Source of the DNA: an uncultured Ulvibacter sp.
GTDB lineage: Bacteria; Bacteroidota; Bacteroidia; Flavobacteriales; Flavobacteriaceae
NCBI GenBank assembly: GCA_913063405.1
Contig: CAJXZB010000001.1
Span: forward strand, 62,001 to 126,000
DNA: 64,000 bases
Reading direction: 5' to 3'
Position numbers and translations under genes: made by a program. Below the pieces are notes generated by a model, which made no database searches, had not been told where the DNA came from, and saw nothing but the letters and a program-made list of their open reading frames with translations. Each line of letters starts with the position of its first letter. Position 1 is the first letter of the stretch. Below, piece after piece: positions 26,131 to 34,810 of this stretch.

Positions 26131-27416
26131 TATAGTCTGCCATCAGTTTCTTCTTTCGGAAAGAAGGATTTTACATCAAAAATTACGGATTTATCAGCAC
26201 AATATTTTTTTGCGTCAAACCCATTAAACTTGTTATGAGCTACGGTTAAGATAACGGCATCATAATTACTTTTTAACTGAGAATCTTCAGAAAGCAATGA
26301 CACCCCAAATTCTTTCTTCACTTCCTCGGTATTTGCCCAAGGATCAAACACATCAACATTAAGGTTAAACTTCTGCAATTCATTAATAACATCAATAACC
26401 TTACTATTACGAATATCTGGACAATTCTCCTTAAATGTAACTCCCATTACAAGAACATTTCCATTCTTAACACGGACATCCTTTTGAATCATTAGTTTAA
26501 GCACCTCATGAGCGACATAACCACCCATAGTGTCATTCATACGTCGTCCTGCGAGAATAATTTCCGGATTATAGCCTTCTTCAATGGCTTTTTGAGCAAG
26601 ATAGTAAGGGTCTACTCCAATACAATGGCCACCTACCAAACCCGGTGAAAACTTTAAGAAATTCCACTTTGTCCCAGCAGCTTCAAGCACATCTTGTGTA
26701 TTAATATCGAGAAGACGAAATATTTTTGACAATTCGTTTACAAAAGCAATATTAATATCACGCTGAGAATTCTCAATTACCTTAGCCGCTTCGGCAACCT
26801 TAATGGTTGGTGCCAAATGTGTTCCTGCAGTAATAATAGAAGCATACAAATCATCAATGTAACGAGCAGATTCTGGAGTTGAGCCTGAAGTAACTTTCAG
26901 AATTTTAGTTACAGTATGTTCTTTATCACCAGGGTTAATTCTTTCAGGGGAGTAACCTGCATAAAAGTCTTTGTTAAATTCCATTCCAGATATTTCTTCC
27001 AGTATAGGAACACAGATATCTTCAGTAACACCAGGATATACCGTCGATTCGTAAATAACCACATCACCTTTCTTCAATACTTTACCCACTGTTTCGCTAG
27101 CCTTTTCAAGAGGGATTAGCACCGGTTGGTTGTATTTGTTTGTGGGTGTAGGAACCGTTACTATAAACACTGTTGCCTCTTTTAATCGGTCCGCATCTTC
27201 ACTAATAGTAAGTCCCTTAGTATCGGTAACATTCAATACAATTTTAAGCTCCTCACTTGAAACTTCCAAAGTATGGTCCTTTCCATTATTGAGTTCTACT
27301 ACTCGTTGGGAGTTAATATCAAAACCGATCACGGTATATTTTTCTGCAAAAGCAACAGCCAGTGGTAAACCTACATATCCTAAACCAATAATGGCAATAG
27401 TTGGATTTTCTTTCAT
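26130..27416 (-). CDS. UDP-N-acetylhexosamine 6-dehydrogenase (WbpO/TviB family)
   Basis: A 428-residue nucleotide-sugar dehydrogenase that oxidises UDP-HexNAc twice at C6 with NAD to give the uronic acid. The N-terminal Rossmann site is IAIIGLGYVGLPLAVAFA (about 7-24). VPTPTNKYNQPVL is near 90 and STVYPGVTED near 124. The catalytic cysteine lies in SPGLVGGHCIGVDPYYLAQ near 268, and the C-terminal NAD-like domain includes MGVTFKENCPDIRNSK. It shares one base with the epimerase gene. Together they supply an acidic HexNAcA sugar. Confidence 0.93.
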   Translation of the reverse strand: MKENPTIAIIGLGYVGLPLAVAFAEKYTVIGFDINSQRVVELNNGKDHTLEVSSEELKIVLNVTDTKGLTISEDADRLKEATVFIVTVPTPTNKYNQPVLIPLEKASETVGKVLKKGDVVIYESTVYPGVTEDICVPILEEISGMEFNKDFYAGYSPERINPGDKEHTVTKILKVTSGSTPESARYIDDLYASIITAGTHLAPTIKVAEAAKVIENSQRDINIAFVNELSKIFRLLDINTQDVLEAAGTKWNFLKFSPGLVGGHCIGVDPYYLAQKAIEEGYNPEIILAGRRMNDTMGGYVAHEVLKLMIQKDVRVKNGNVLVMGVTFKENCPDIRNSKVIDVINELQKFNLNVDVFDPWANTEEVKKEFGVSLLSEDSQLKSNYDAVILTVAHNKFNGFDAKKYCADKSVIFDVKSFFPKEETDGRL

Positions 27417-27421
27417 CTAAT

Positions 27422-28012
27422 TTAATTTACTAAGGAAGCAAACATATAGCCAATGTCTTTTTGTAAACTCCAATTTTTAAGATATTCTATATTAATTTTT
27501 ACTTTATCGGGCCATATAACGTTATCGTTATATCTATTTGGATGTTCTTGTTGCAACAACAAGTTATCCTCATTTTTATATTTAAGTGTCGCGGGACCTG
27601 TTATTCCCGGTTTTAGAGACAAAATAATTCTATCTTTTCCTTTCAGGCAATCAGCATAACCCTTAACATCAGGTCTAGGACCTACAAGACTCATATCTCC
27701 TTTCATTACATTGAACAACTGAGGAAACTCATCCAGTTTAGTGCGGCGTAGCCAACCTCCAAACCTTGTTTCACTTCTCTTCATCGCGAAAAGGTCTTTG
27801 TGATCTTCATTCTTTAATGAACGTATCTTATATAATTTGAACGATCTCCCGTATTGGCCAATTCGACTCTGTACAAACAGACCTTTTTTAGCCGTACTAA
27901 TGGTTGCAAGAATAAGCAGCAAAATTAAGGGAATTATCACAATTACCAGCAATACTATTGAAATAGATATATCTAAAAGACGTTTTATAATTCGCTGGTT
28001 TCTTGTAAGCAT
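27422..28012 (-). CDS. Polyprenyl-phosphate sugar phosphotransferase (short monotopic PGT)
   Basis: A 196-residue initiating transferase that puts a phosphosugar on undecaprenyl phosphate. One hydrophobic re-entrant helix (about 15-37) is followed by SRIGQYGRSFKLYKIRS, RRTKLDEFPQLFNVMKGD with the catalytic Asp-Glu pair near 96, and SLVGPRPDVKGYAD. The short length fits the PglC/WcaJ-C catalytic core without the multi-TM extension. It lies between the UDP-sugar dehydrogenase and wzc, the usual place for the priming enzyme of an exopolysaccharide operon. Confidence 0.93.
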   Translation of the reverse strand: MLTRNQRIIKRLLDISISIVLLVIVIIPLILLLILATISTAKKGLFVQSRIGQYGRSFKLYKIRSLKNEDHKDLFAMKRSETRFGGWLRRTKLDEFPQLFNVMKGDMSLVGPRPDVKGYADCLKGKDRIILSLKPGITGPATLKYKNEDNLLLQQEHPNRYNDNVIWPDKVKINIEYLKNWSLQKDIGYMFASLVN

Positions 28013-28055
28013 TGTTCAAACAAAATATCGTTGTCAAAAATCATACGATTCTTGG

Positions 28056-30488
28056 CTATTTTAATCTAAAAAGGCTCTTTATTCTACTTAAAAAAGAAGG
28101 TTTCTTTTCGTCATCGTGATAGCCATTTGCATAGGCTCCATAACCATAACCATAACCATATTTAGCCTTGTCCTCAAAAAAATTGAGTACAAAACTTAAG
28201 TTAGTAACCTCACCTTTCTTATATTTCTGATTGATCAAGGAGAACATCCCTTTCTTTGTATAATTTTGTCGAACCATATAAATTGTGGCGTCGGCAAATT
28301 TAATAAGCTCTAAAGAATCCGCTACGAGTCCCAAAGGTGGGGAATCTAAAATAATGTAGTCATACCGAAGTTTTAACTCTTCAATCATAGCCTCCATGCG
28401 CTCACCCATTAATAATTCTGAAGGATTAGGAGGAATTGGCCCAGAGGTAATAACATCCAAATGTTGTACCTGCGTCTTCTGAATAATTCCGTCTAAGTCT
28501 GTATCATTTATTAGATAGTTTACAACACCTATGCTATTATTAATGTCAAAATCTCCAAAAATCTTTGGCTTTCTAAGGTCAAGTCCTAATAAAATGGTTT
28601 TCTTTTCGCTCAATGCAAACACTGATGCTATATTTATAGAACAAAAAGTTTTACCCTCACCACTTACCGATGACGTAACCAAAACGGTTTTCGTGCCTTC
28701 GATTCCTTGCTTTTTATAAATAAACTGAAGACTAGAACGAACGGCTCTAAATGCTTCGGCAACCGATGACTTTGATTTGTTCAACACCGTAAGATTACTG
28801 TCCATAGAACTCTTTCCAATTACACCTAATATTGGAATTTTAGAAAGTCGTTCAATATCAGCGATCGTATGTACCTTAGTGTCAAAAAATACTTTTATGA
28901 ATACAAATAGAAATGGAAATAAAAAACCAAACAAGGCCGCCATGACATAATTGAGTTGCGTATTTGGTCCAACCTGACCACCACCAGTGTCTTTTGCAGA
29001 ATCAATAATCAGCACATCACTAACATTTGCTGCCTTCACCAAACCGGCTTCGCTAAGCTTTGAAAGAAAAAGATTGTAGGTCCCTTGACTTAATTTATAG
29101 CGTCTTTCTATTTTTAGCAATTCCTGTTGCTCTTTCGGAAGTTTTAAAATATCCGCTTCGTAACGCTTAATATCTCTATTAATACTAGCCAAATCTTGGT
29201 TTTTCAATCCTTTTGAAGATCTAATATTCTCAAGAAGCACCTCCTTTATCGCATCGATACGACGATCAATATCTGCAAAAACAGGCGCTCCATCTTTATA
29301 GGAATATTGTAATTTATTTCGCCGTTCAGCAAGAGCCAATATACTCGAAACACTGGATGCTATACTACTTTCCTTAATTCCAGCCACTGAAGGTGCTGGC
29401 ACATCTCTATAATCAGTCTTATCAATAAGATAGTCTTCCAAGACATTAAAATAATTCAACTCTCTATCTATCCCTTCCTTCCGTATATCCAACGAGTTTA
29501 ATTTGGAATTTATCTCCTGCCCTTCAACCGCTAAATCGAAGATTGCGTTATTATTTTTAAATCTATTTAACTCCTCTTCTACACCTTGTAGTTCATCAGA
29601 TTTCTCAGCAAGACTACTATCAATAAATCGAATGGTTTTTGTCGCAAAAAGATTCTTTCGCTCTAACATGTCTTCGCTCAAAACCTGAACGGACGTATTG
29701 AGGTAATCAACCAACTTATACTTATTAACACCATTAAGTTTCAACTCCAATACAGAAGAACCTTTACTTTCTGGTTGAATATTAATATTTAAATAATTCT
29801 TAACAATATTGTCAAAATTTATAAACCTCAAATAATAGGTTTTATTTGGAACTACCTTTCTTTCTTCACTAGGCATTAATGTCCCATTGAAAAAAGGCAG
29901 CTCTATCTTTTCTCCAAGCTGGAAATCTTTTTGAAAGTTTTGCGCTTCAAAAAACTTATAGGTAATCTCTTTGGTTCGATAATCTTGTAATCTAACTCTT
30001 CCCTCGTCAAATTCAAGGCTCAATGTAAAGGTTACCGAATCTTTAAAAGAAACTTTTAGATGCTTGTCTAATACTTGAAGTTTGGCAGAATCTAATTCAA
30101 CATAAAAAGGAGTTTGTTTATAAGCATCAACCTTCTGGTACTTCCCTTCTCTCGAATACTTAAGGTAATATTGTAATTGTTCTACTACTTTTTCGTTATG
30201 AGATCTAGATTTCAGTGTAATAATTGCAGTATTAACCTTGTCTGTTGTCCCTCCCCAGTTAAATGTCAAATTTGTATTAGAAGTGAAAAATGGATTTTGA
30301 TCATCTTGAATCGAAATCATGTTCTCCATCTGATAGATTGGAAGCTTCCTTAGATTAATATAGTAGGCAATTCCAAAAGCGATAGCCAAAGAAATTAAAA
30401 ACAGTGGCCAGAATCGCAACAACTTAAAAAGAAAGCCCTTTAAATCAAAAGCCGAGTGGCTATCATCTATTTCATACTCTTCGTTCAT
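28056..30488 (-). CDS. wzc: Polysaccharide co-polymerase and tyrosine autokinase
   Basis: An 810-residue inner-membrane protein controlling chain length and export. It has an N-terminal membrane helix (about 25-45), a long periplasmic Wzz/GNVR-type coiled-coil region, and a second helix near 520. The cytoplasmic BY-kinase has Walker A SSVSGEGKT at 606-614, Walker A' LLGLDLRKP near 633 and Walker B YIILDSPP at 711-718. Residues 777-790 are a tyrosine/glycine-rich autophosphorylation cluster (YGYGYGYGAYANGY). It overlaps wza by 4 bp. A fused kinase of this type is normally paired with Wzx/Wzy systems, not ABC export. Confidence 0.94.
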   Translation of the reverse strand: MNEEYEIDDSHSAFDLKGFLFKLLRFWPLFLISLAIAFGIAYYINLRKLPIYQMENMISIQDDQNPFFTSNTNLTFNWGGTTDKVNTAIITLKSRSHNEKVVEQLQYYLKYSREGKYQKVDAYKQTPFYVELDSAKLQVLDKHLKVSFKDSVTFTLSLEFDEGRVRLQDYRTKEITYKFFEAQNFQKDFQLGEKIELPFFNGTLMPSEERKVVPNKTYYLRFINFDNIVKNYLNINIQPESKGSSVLELKLNGVNKYKLVDYLNTSVQVLSEDMLERKNLFATKTIRFIDSSLAEKSDELQGVEEELNRFKNNNAIFDLAVEGQEINSKLNSLDIRKEGIDRELNYFNVLEDYLIDKTDYRDVPAPSVAGIKESSIASSVSSILALAERRNKLQYSYKDGAPVFADIDRRIDAIKEVLLENIRSSKGLKNQDLASINRDIKRYEADILKLPKEQQELLKIERRYKLSQGTYNLFLSKLSEAGLVKAANVSDVLIIDSAKDTGGGQVGPNTQLNYVMAALFGFLFPFLFVFIKVFFDTKVHTIADIERLSKIPILGVIGKSSMDSNLTVLNKSKSSVAEAFRAVRSSLQFIYKKQGIEGTKTVLVTSSVSGEGKTFCSINIASVFALSEKKTILLGLDLRKPKIFGDFDINNSIGVVNYLINDTDLDGIIQKTQVQHLDVITSGPIPPNPSELLMGERMEAMIEELKLRYDYIILDSPPLGLVADSLELIKFADATIYMVRQNYTKKGMFSLINQKYKKGEVTNLSFVLNFFEDKAKYGYGYGYGAYANGYHDDEKKPSFLSRIKSLFRLK

Positions 30489-31285
30489 CGACTTAAGCTA
30501 ATAAATAATAAAACGGTTGATGTAAGTGCAGTTACCACGGACAATATTGTAGTAAAAGATTGTAATCCAGTCGTTCCAGAGCCAATAGACTTTTGAGGCA
30601 GCGGATTTACCAATATTAAATCATTAGGCTGTACATAATAATACGGCGAATTCATTGCATCTATTTGAGTTAAATCTATATGATGCACTTTTTGCCCAAG
30701 TGGATACTGCCTTATAATAACTACATTCTTTCTATCTCCTGTAATTTTAATATCTCCACTATTCGCGATCGCCTCCATGATACTCAATTGATCTCTATAG
30801 ATAATTTTGGAGCCAGGGCCACCAATCTCACCGTTAATAGTATATCTAATTCCCGCAAGCTTAACGGTAACAAAAATATTTGCCTCTTCATTAAAATATT
30901 CGTCAAGCAACTTTTTTTCTATCTCATGTCGTACCTCTTCCACAGTATAACCAAGCACCAGCACCTCTCCAAGACTCGGAATTCTAATTTTCCCATGCTG
31001 GTCTACAACAAAACCATCATAATACAATCGCTGCTCACCTGTAGCATTTGGATTAGCGTCACTTATAGGGTTAAAAATACCTACAGTTTCTTGATCCAAG
31101 GCCTTTACCCGAATACTCAATAGATCATTTATCTGAAGTCTATATGGTTCTTGCACTTTGCGAATCGCAATAAGACTATCGGTAGGAACTTCGGGCTCTT
31201 GTAGATAGGTAAGTTGCTTAGTTGAAATACATGAAGATAAGCATACCATTACAACTAGTAGTAACAATGAATACGTAGATTTCAT
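30485..31285 (-). CDS. wza: Polysaccharide export outer-membrane lipoprotein
   Basis: A 266-residue OPX protein starting at ATG 31285. The upstream in-frame TTG at 31312 is rejected because it falls in the promoter. The lipoprotein signal ends with CLSSC, lipid cysteine at 19. The polysaccharide export domain contains YRLQINDLLSIRV and GFVVDQHGKIRIPSLGEV. A SLBB-type beta-grasp segment follows (YTINGEIGGPGSKIIYRD). The C-terminus ends in a hydrophobic helix (TTILSVVTALTSTVLLFISL) suited to the outer-membrane pore. It is the first gene of the large minus-strand operon. Confidence 0.94.
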   Translation of the reverse strand: MKSTYSLLLLVVMVCLSSCISTKQLTYLQEPEVPTDSLIAIRKVQEPYRLQINDLLSIRVKALDQETVGIFNPISDANPNATGEQRLYYDGFVVDQHGKIRIPSLGEVLVLGYTVEEVRHEIEKKLLDEYFNEEANIFVTVKLAGIRYTINGEIGGPGSKIIYRDQLSIMEAIANSGDIKITGDRKNVVIIRQYPLGQKVHHIDLTQIDAMNSPYYYVQPNDLILVNPLPQKSIGSGTTGLQSFTTILSVVTALTSTVLLFISLSR

Positions 31286-31309
31286 AGAAAGCAAGGGGTT
31301 GTTAATGAG

Positions 31310-31340
31310 CAAATATAACGCAACCTATGTAATAATGAAA
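31310..31340 (-). promoter_or_regulatory. Promoter of the capsule operon (wza)
   Basis: Read on the minus strand, TATATTTG at 31317-31310 matches the Bacteroidota -7 consensus TAnnTTTG exactly. TTTC lies 19 bp upstream (31340-31337), one mismatch from the -33 TTTG. The predicted transcript starts about 20 bases before the wza ATG at 31285. It is the only strong promoter I found for the minus-strand run down to the left edge. No repressor site is evident. Confidence 0.7.
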
Positions 31341-31370
31341 CATATTTTATTTTTAGTGGTTAAATTCTGC

Positions 31371-31378
31371 TTAATTTG
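31371..31378 (+). promoter_or_regulatory. Weak -7 box for the ABC-F gene
   Basis: TTAATTTG differs from TAnnTTTG by one base and lies 17 bp before the GTG at 31395. No clear -33 element is present. If used, it rules out the ATG at 31299 as the start of the ABC-F protein. It is divergent from the wza promoter about 60 bp away. Confidence 0.35.
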
Positions 31379-31394
31379 CACAAAAATTAACCTT

Positions 31395-33269
31395 GTGAAT
31401 TACCTCTCTGTTGAAAACATATCCAAATCCTATGGCGAACGAATTCTCTTCAAAAATATCTCCTTCGGAATAAATTCTGGACAGAAAATTGGGTTCGTAG
31501 CAAAAAATGGAACTGGTAAAACTTCGCTTCTCAATATTCTCTCTGGTGAGGACAACCCAGATGATGGTTTGGTTGTTTACCGAAAAAATCTAAAAGTATC
31601 TTTTCTATCTCAAGATCCTGATTTAAATCCTGCTTTAAGTATAGAAGAAACGATCGTTTCTTCGGACAATCCTATTCTGAAAATAATTTCTGATTACGAA
31701 AAAGCAATTGAAAACCCTGACGATGCTGAAGCATACCAAAATGCATTTGACGCAATGGATGCGAATGAAGCCTGGGATTTCGAAACACGGTACAAACAAA
31801 TACTGTCTAAACTAAAGTTAGACGACCTATCTCAAAAGGTCGCCAACTTAAGTGGAGGACAGAAAAAACGTCTCGCCTTAGCAAATGCCCTGCTTACCCA
31901 ACCAGACTTATTGGTAATGGATGAGCCTACGAACCATTTGGACCTAGAAATGATCGAATGGTTAGAGGCCCTTTTTGCTAAAGAGAATTTTACGTTGTTT
32001 ATGGTCACTCACGATCGCTATTTTTTAGAGCGTATCTGCAACGAAATTGTTGAGCTAGATGAAGGCAGTCTATATAGCTACAAAGGAAATTACAGTTACT
32101 ATTTAGAGAAACGCGAAGCTCGTATTGAGACCCAAGCTTCGGAAACCGGAAAGGCAAAGCAACTTTATAAAAAGGAATTAGAATGGATGCGCCGCCAACC
32201 AAAGGCACGAACTACTAAAAGTAAATCTCGAATCGATGACTTTTCAGAAATAAAATCAAGAGCACATCAGCGCAGAAACGACCACGAAGTTCAGTTAGAA
32301 CTCAATATGGAACGGCTAGGAACCAAAGTGGTAGAACTGCATAAAATCTCAAAATCGTTTGATGGAAAAGAACTCTTCAATAAGTTCGAATATAATTTTA
32401 TTCAAGGAGAACGCATAGGAATTATAGGAAAGAATGGAACTGGAAAATCTACCTTCTTAAACATTCTTACGGGCTCCATGGAACCAGATTCGGGGAAAGT
32501 TGTAATTGGAGATACCGTTAAATTTGGCTACTATACCCAAAAAGGGATAAAGGCTAAAGAGGGACAAAAGGTAATCGATGTCATTCGAGAATTTGGAGAC
32601 TACATTCCTTTGAAGAAAGGAAAACAAATCTCAGCTTCTCAATTATTAGAGCGTTTTCTCTTTGATCGGAAAAAGCAATATGATTTTGTTGAAAAACTAA
32701 GTGGTGGAGAACGAAAACGATTGTATTTGTGTACAGTGCTTATTAAAAACCCTAATTTCCTAATTCTGGATGAGCCTACCAACGACCTAGATATAGTTAC
32801 ACTAAATGTTTTGGAAAGTTTCCTAATGGATTTCCCAGGCTGTTTGCTTGTGGTATCCCACGACCGTTACTTTATGGATAAGATTGTGGATCATTTATTT
32901 GTGTTCCGAGGACAAGGTGAGGTTCAAGATTTTCCTGGTAATTACTCAGACTTCAGAATCTACGAAGACAGTACTCCGAAGTCAAAAAAAGAGGAGAAAA
33001 AGGAAGAATCAAAACCCAAAAACGAGTGGAAAGCTGATGCTAGCAAAGCGAAACTTAGTTATAATGAACAAAAAGAATATTCAAAACTTGAAAAGGACAT
33101 AGCTAAACTTGAAAGAGAACGGGAAGCACTTCAGACTAAATTTGCTACAGAAAATTGGGATAATGACGAGATCAACAAACAGTCGAAGAAACTTCAAGAA
33201 ATTATAAATGCCGTTGACACTAAAACGGAACGTTATTTTAAACTGATGGAGAAATTGGAAGGTGAATAA
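31395..33269 (+). CDS. ABC-F family ATPase (duplicated ATP-binding cassette, Uup/Ettf type)
   Basis: A soluble twin-cassette ATPase of 624 residues, with no membrane domain. ABC-F proteins act on ribosomes in translation or antibiotic protection. Cassette 1 has AKNGTGKTS, LSGGQKKR and LLVMDEPTNHLD; cassette 2 has GKNGTGKST, LSGGERKR and FLILDEPTNDLD. The linker and a lysine/glutamate-rich C-terminal coiled coil (about 530-624) are present. I prefer the GTG at 31395 (VNYLSVENISKSYG) over the ATG at 31299, because the extra 32 residues are unrelated and overlap the promoter area. Confidence 0.93.
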   Translation: MNYLSVENISKSYGERILFKNISFGINSGQKIGFVAKNGTGKTSLLNILSGEDNPDDGLVVYRKNLKVSFLSQDPDLNPALSIEETIVSSDNPILKIISDYEKAIENPDDAEAYQNAFDAMDANEAWDFETRYKQILSKLKLDDLSQKVANLSGGQKKRLALANALLTQPDLLVMDEPTNHLDLEMIEWLEALFAKENFTLFMVTHDRYFLERICNEIVELDEGSLYSYKGNYSYYLEKREARIETQASETGKAKQLYKKELEWMRRQPKARTTKSKSRIDDFSEIKSRAHQRRNDHEVQLELNMERLGTKVVELHKISKSFDGKELFNKFEYNFIQGERIGIIGKNGTGKSTFLNILTGSMEPDSGKVVIGDTVKFGYYTQKGIKAKEGQKVIDVIREFGDYIPLKKGKQISASQLLERFLFDRKKQYDFVEKLSGGERKRLYLCTVLIKNPNFLILDEPTNDLDIVTLNVLESFLMDFPGCLLVVSHDRYFMDKIVDHLFVFRGQGEVQDFPGNYSDFRIYEDSTPKSKKEEKKEESKPKNEWKADASKAKLSYNEQKEYSKLEKDIAKLEREREALQTKFATENWDNDEINKQSKKLQEIINAVDTKTERYFKLMEKLEGE

Positions 33270-33271
33270 GA

Positions 33272-33985
33272 ATGAAAACAAACTTTACAAGAACATTTTT
33301 TCCTCACGATCATAAAGAAGATCATTTTAAGGCTTTAGATGTTTTAAGGGGAATTGCGGTGCTATTAGTTTTGTTGTCCCATTCTAGCAATTCTAATTGG
33401 ATGTTTCATGAATTCTTAAATTTCCAAAGGACGGGTAAAATAGGCGTTTATTTATTTTTCGTGTTATCTGCTTATTTACTAGACAGACAAATTGCAATTA
33501 TGTTAATTTCCAAGAAATCTAACAGACGATATTGGAAAAACTACATACTACGACGTTTCTTAAGAATTTACCCTTTATTTATCGTAGCATTACTCCTTCA
33601 CGGACTACTTTCATTTTTTGAATATCCAACTGTGATTCATTCCATAAATATCCATAGTCCTAAACTTTATTTTCCCTACGCCATTGCTTGGGGAGGTGTT
33701 TTAATAGCCGCGAAATATGGCCAATTTGGAATAAAAAAAATACTAGAATGGAAAGCCTTTCGACTATTAGGTACAATTAGTTATAGTGCCTACCTATTCC
33801 ATATGATAGTCTTGGTACTACTTAGTAATGCAACAAATATTCCTGAAAACTATAAAATCTACATATTCTTTCTTGCAACAATCCTTGTTGCTATATTAAG
33901 TTATGTTCTCATAGAAAAGCCTTTATCGAAGATTAGACTTTATAACAGAGAAGTCAAAAATGAATCTCTAAAGAATAAAAGCTAA
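33272..33985 (+). CDS. Acyltransferase family 3 protein, shortened
   Basis: A 237-residue membrane protein. The N-terminal half matches OafA/YrhL-type O-acyltransferases: ALDVLRGIAVLLVLLSHSS with the catalytic histidine near 37, GVYLFFVLSAYLLDRQI, and RRFLRIYPLFIVALLLH. The C-terminal half matches too (LLGTISYSAYLFHMIVL, YVLIEKPLSK). Family members are usually about 330-390 residues; the middle third, including the WSL-x-E-like segment, is missing here in frame, around residues 110-140. It may be inactive or a reduced variant. It starts 2 bp after the ABC-F stop. Confidence 0.72.
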   Translation: MKTNFTRTFFPHDHKEDHFKALDVLRGIAVLLVLLSHSSNSNWMFHEFLNFQRTGKIGVYLFFVLSAYLLDRQIAIMLISKKSNRRYWKNYILRRFLRIYPLFIVALLLHGLLSFFEYPTVIHSINIHSPKLYFPYAIAWGGVLIAAKYGQFGIKKILEWKAFRLLGTISYSAYLFHMIVLVLLSNATNIPENYKIYIFFLATILVAILSYVLIEKPLSKIRLYNREVKNESLKNKS

Positions 33986-34759
33986 ATGTATTACCAGATT
34001 AAGTCGTATTTAAAATTTCTAAAGAAATCCTCCAATCAACATGGAGTTCACTCTCCGTTTGTCTATGATTTAATTACAAAATGTTTTTATGACAAAACAC
34101 GCTATCCTGAATATACTAATCTTACCGCCTATCAAAAAAAACTACTGAAATCATCTGAAAGTATTGAAGTTACTGATTTTGGACAAGGCTCAAGAGTGTT
34201 TACATCCAACCAGCGAAAGGTTTCGTCCATTGCGAAAAATTCCGGGATTAGCTTCAAAAGACAGCGACTACTTTTTAGGTTAGTGCGTTATTTCAATTCT
34301 GAAAACATACTAGAGTTAGGCACCTCTCTAGGATTAGCAACGGCGGCAACAGCACTTGGAAATCCTTTGGCTCAAGTCAAAACTATTGAAGGTTGTTCAA
34401 ATACAGCGAAAATGGCGCAATCTTATTTCAACAAATTTCAACTCAAAAATATATCGGTTCATACAGAAACCTTTGAGCAATTTTTTATTGAAAATACTTC
34501 GGAAGTATACGATCTAATTTATATTGATGGAAATCACAACAAAGAGAAAACACTTAACTATTTCGAAATCCTTCAGAAGCGAGCCTCAAATGATACTGTT
34601 CTAATTTTTGACGATATCTATTGGAGTCCTAAAATGACTGAAGCCTGGGAAGCAATAAAAATGCACCCCAAGGTTACGGTAAGCATTGATACTTTTTATT
34701 GGGGTTTTGTTTTTTTCCGAAGTGAACAACAAAAGCAACATTTTAACATTAGATTGTAA
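33986..34759 (+). CDS. Class I SAM-dependent (O-)methyltransferase
   Basis: A 257-residue protein. After an N-terminal helical region with GVHSPFVYDLITKCF, the SAM-binding motif is NILELGTSLGLATAATAL near 108. YDLIYIDGNHNKEKTLNYF near 172 and TVLIFDDIYWSPKM near 200 are typical of the catechol-O-methyltransferase-like fold. The ATG directly abuts the acyltransferase stop. Substrate unknown; I see no link to the capsule beyond proximity. Confidence 0.82.
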   Translation: MYYQIKSYLKFLKKSSNQHGVHSPFVYDLITKCFYDKTRYPEYTNLTAYQKKLLKSSESIEVTDFGQGSRVFTSNQRKVSSIAKNSGISFKRQRLLFRLVRYFNSENILELGTSLGLATAATALGNPLAQVKTIEGCSNTAKMAQSYFNKFQLKNISVHTETFEQFFIENTSEVYDLIYIDGNHNKEKTLNYFEILQKRASNDTVLIFDDIYWSPKMTEAWEAIKMHPKVTVSIDTFYWGFVFFRSEQQKQHFNIRL

Positions 34760-34810
34760 CAAGTATTGTAGCTTTACGTCTTATGAATAACTTTGATAGC
34801 AAGACCTTCC

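Noticed and set aside
30680-31123. Plus-strand frame of 147 codons opposite wza
   Set aside because: Antisense to a confident lipoprotein gene and without recognisable motifs.
31299-31394. ATG-initiated N-terminal extension of the ABC-F protein
   Set aside because: The 32 extra residues have no similarity to the family and overlap the wza promoter; GTG at 31395 fits better.
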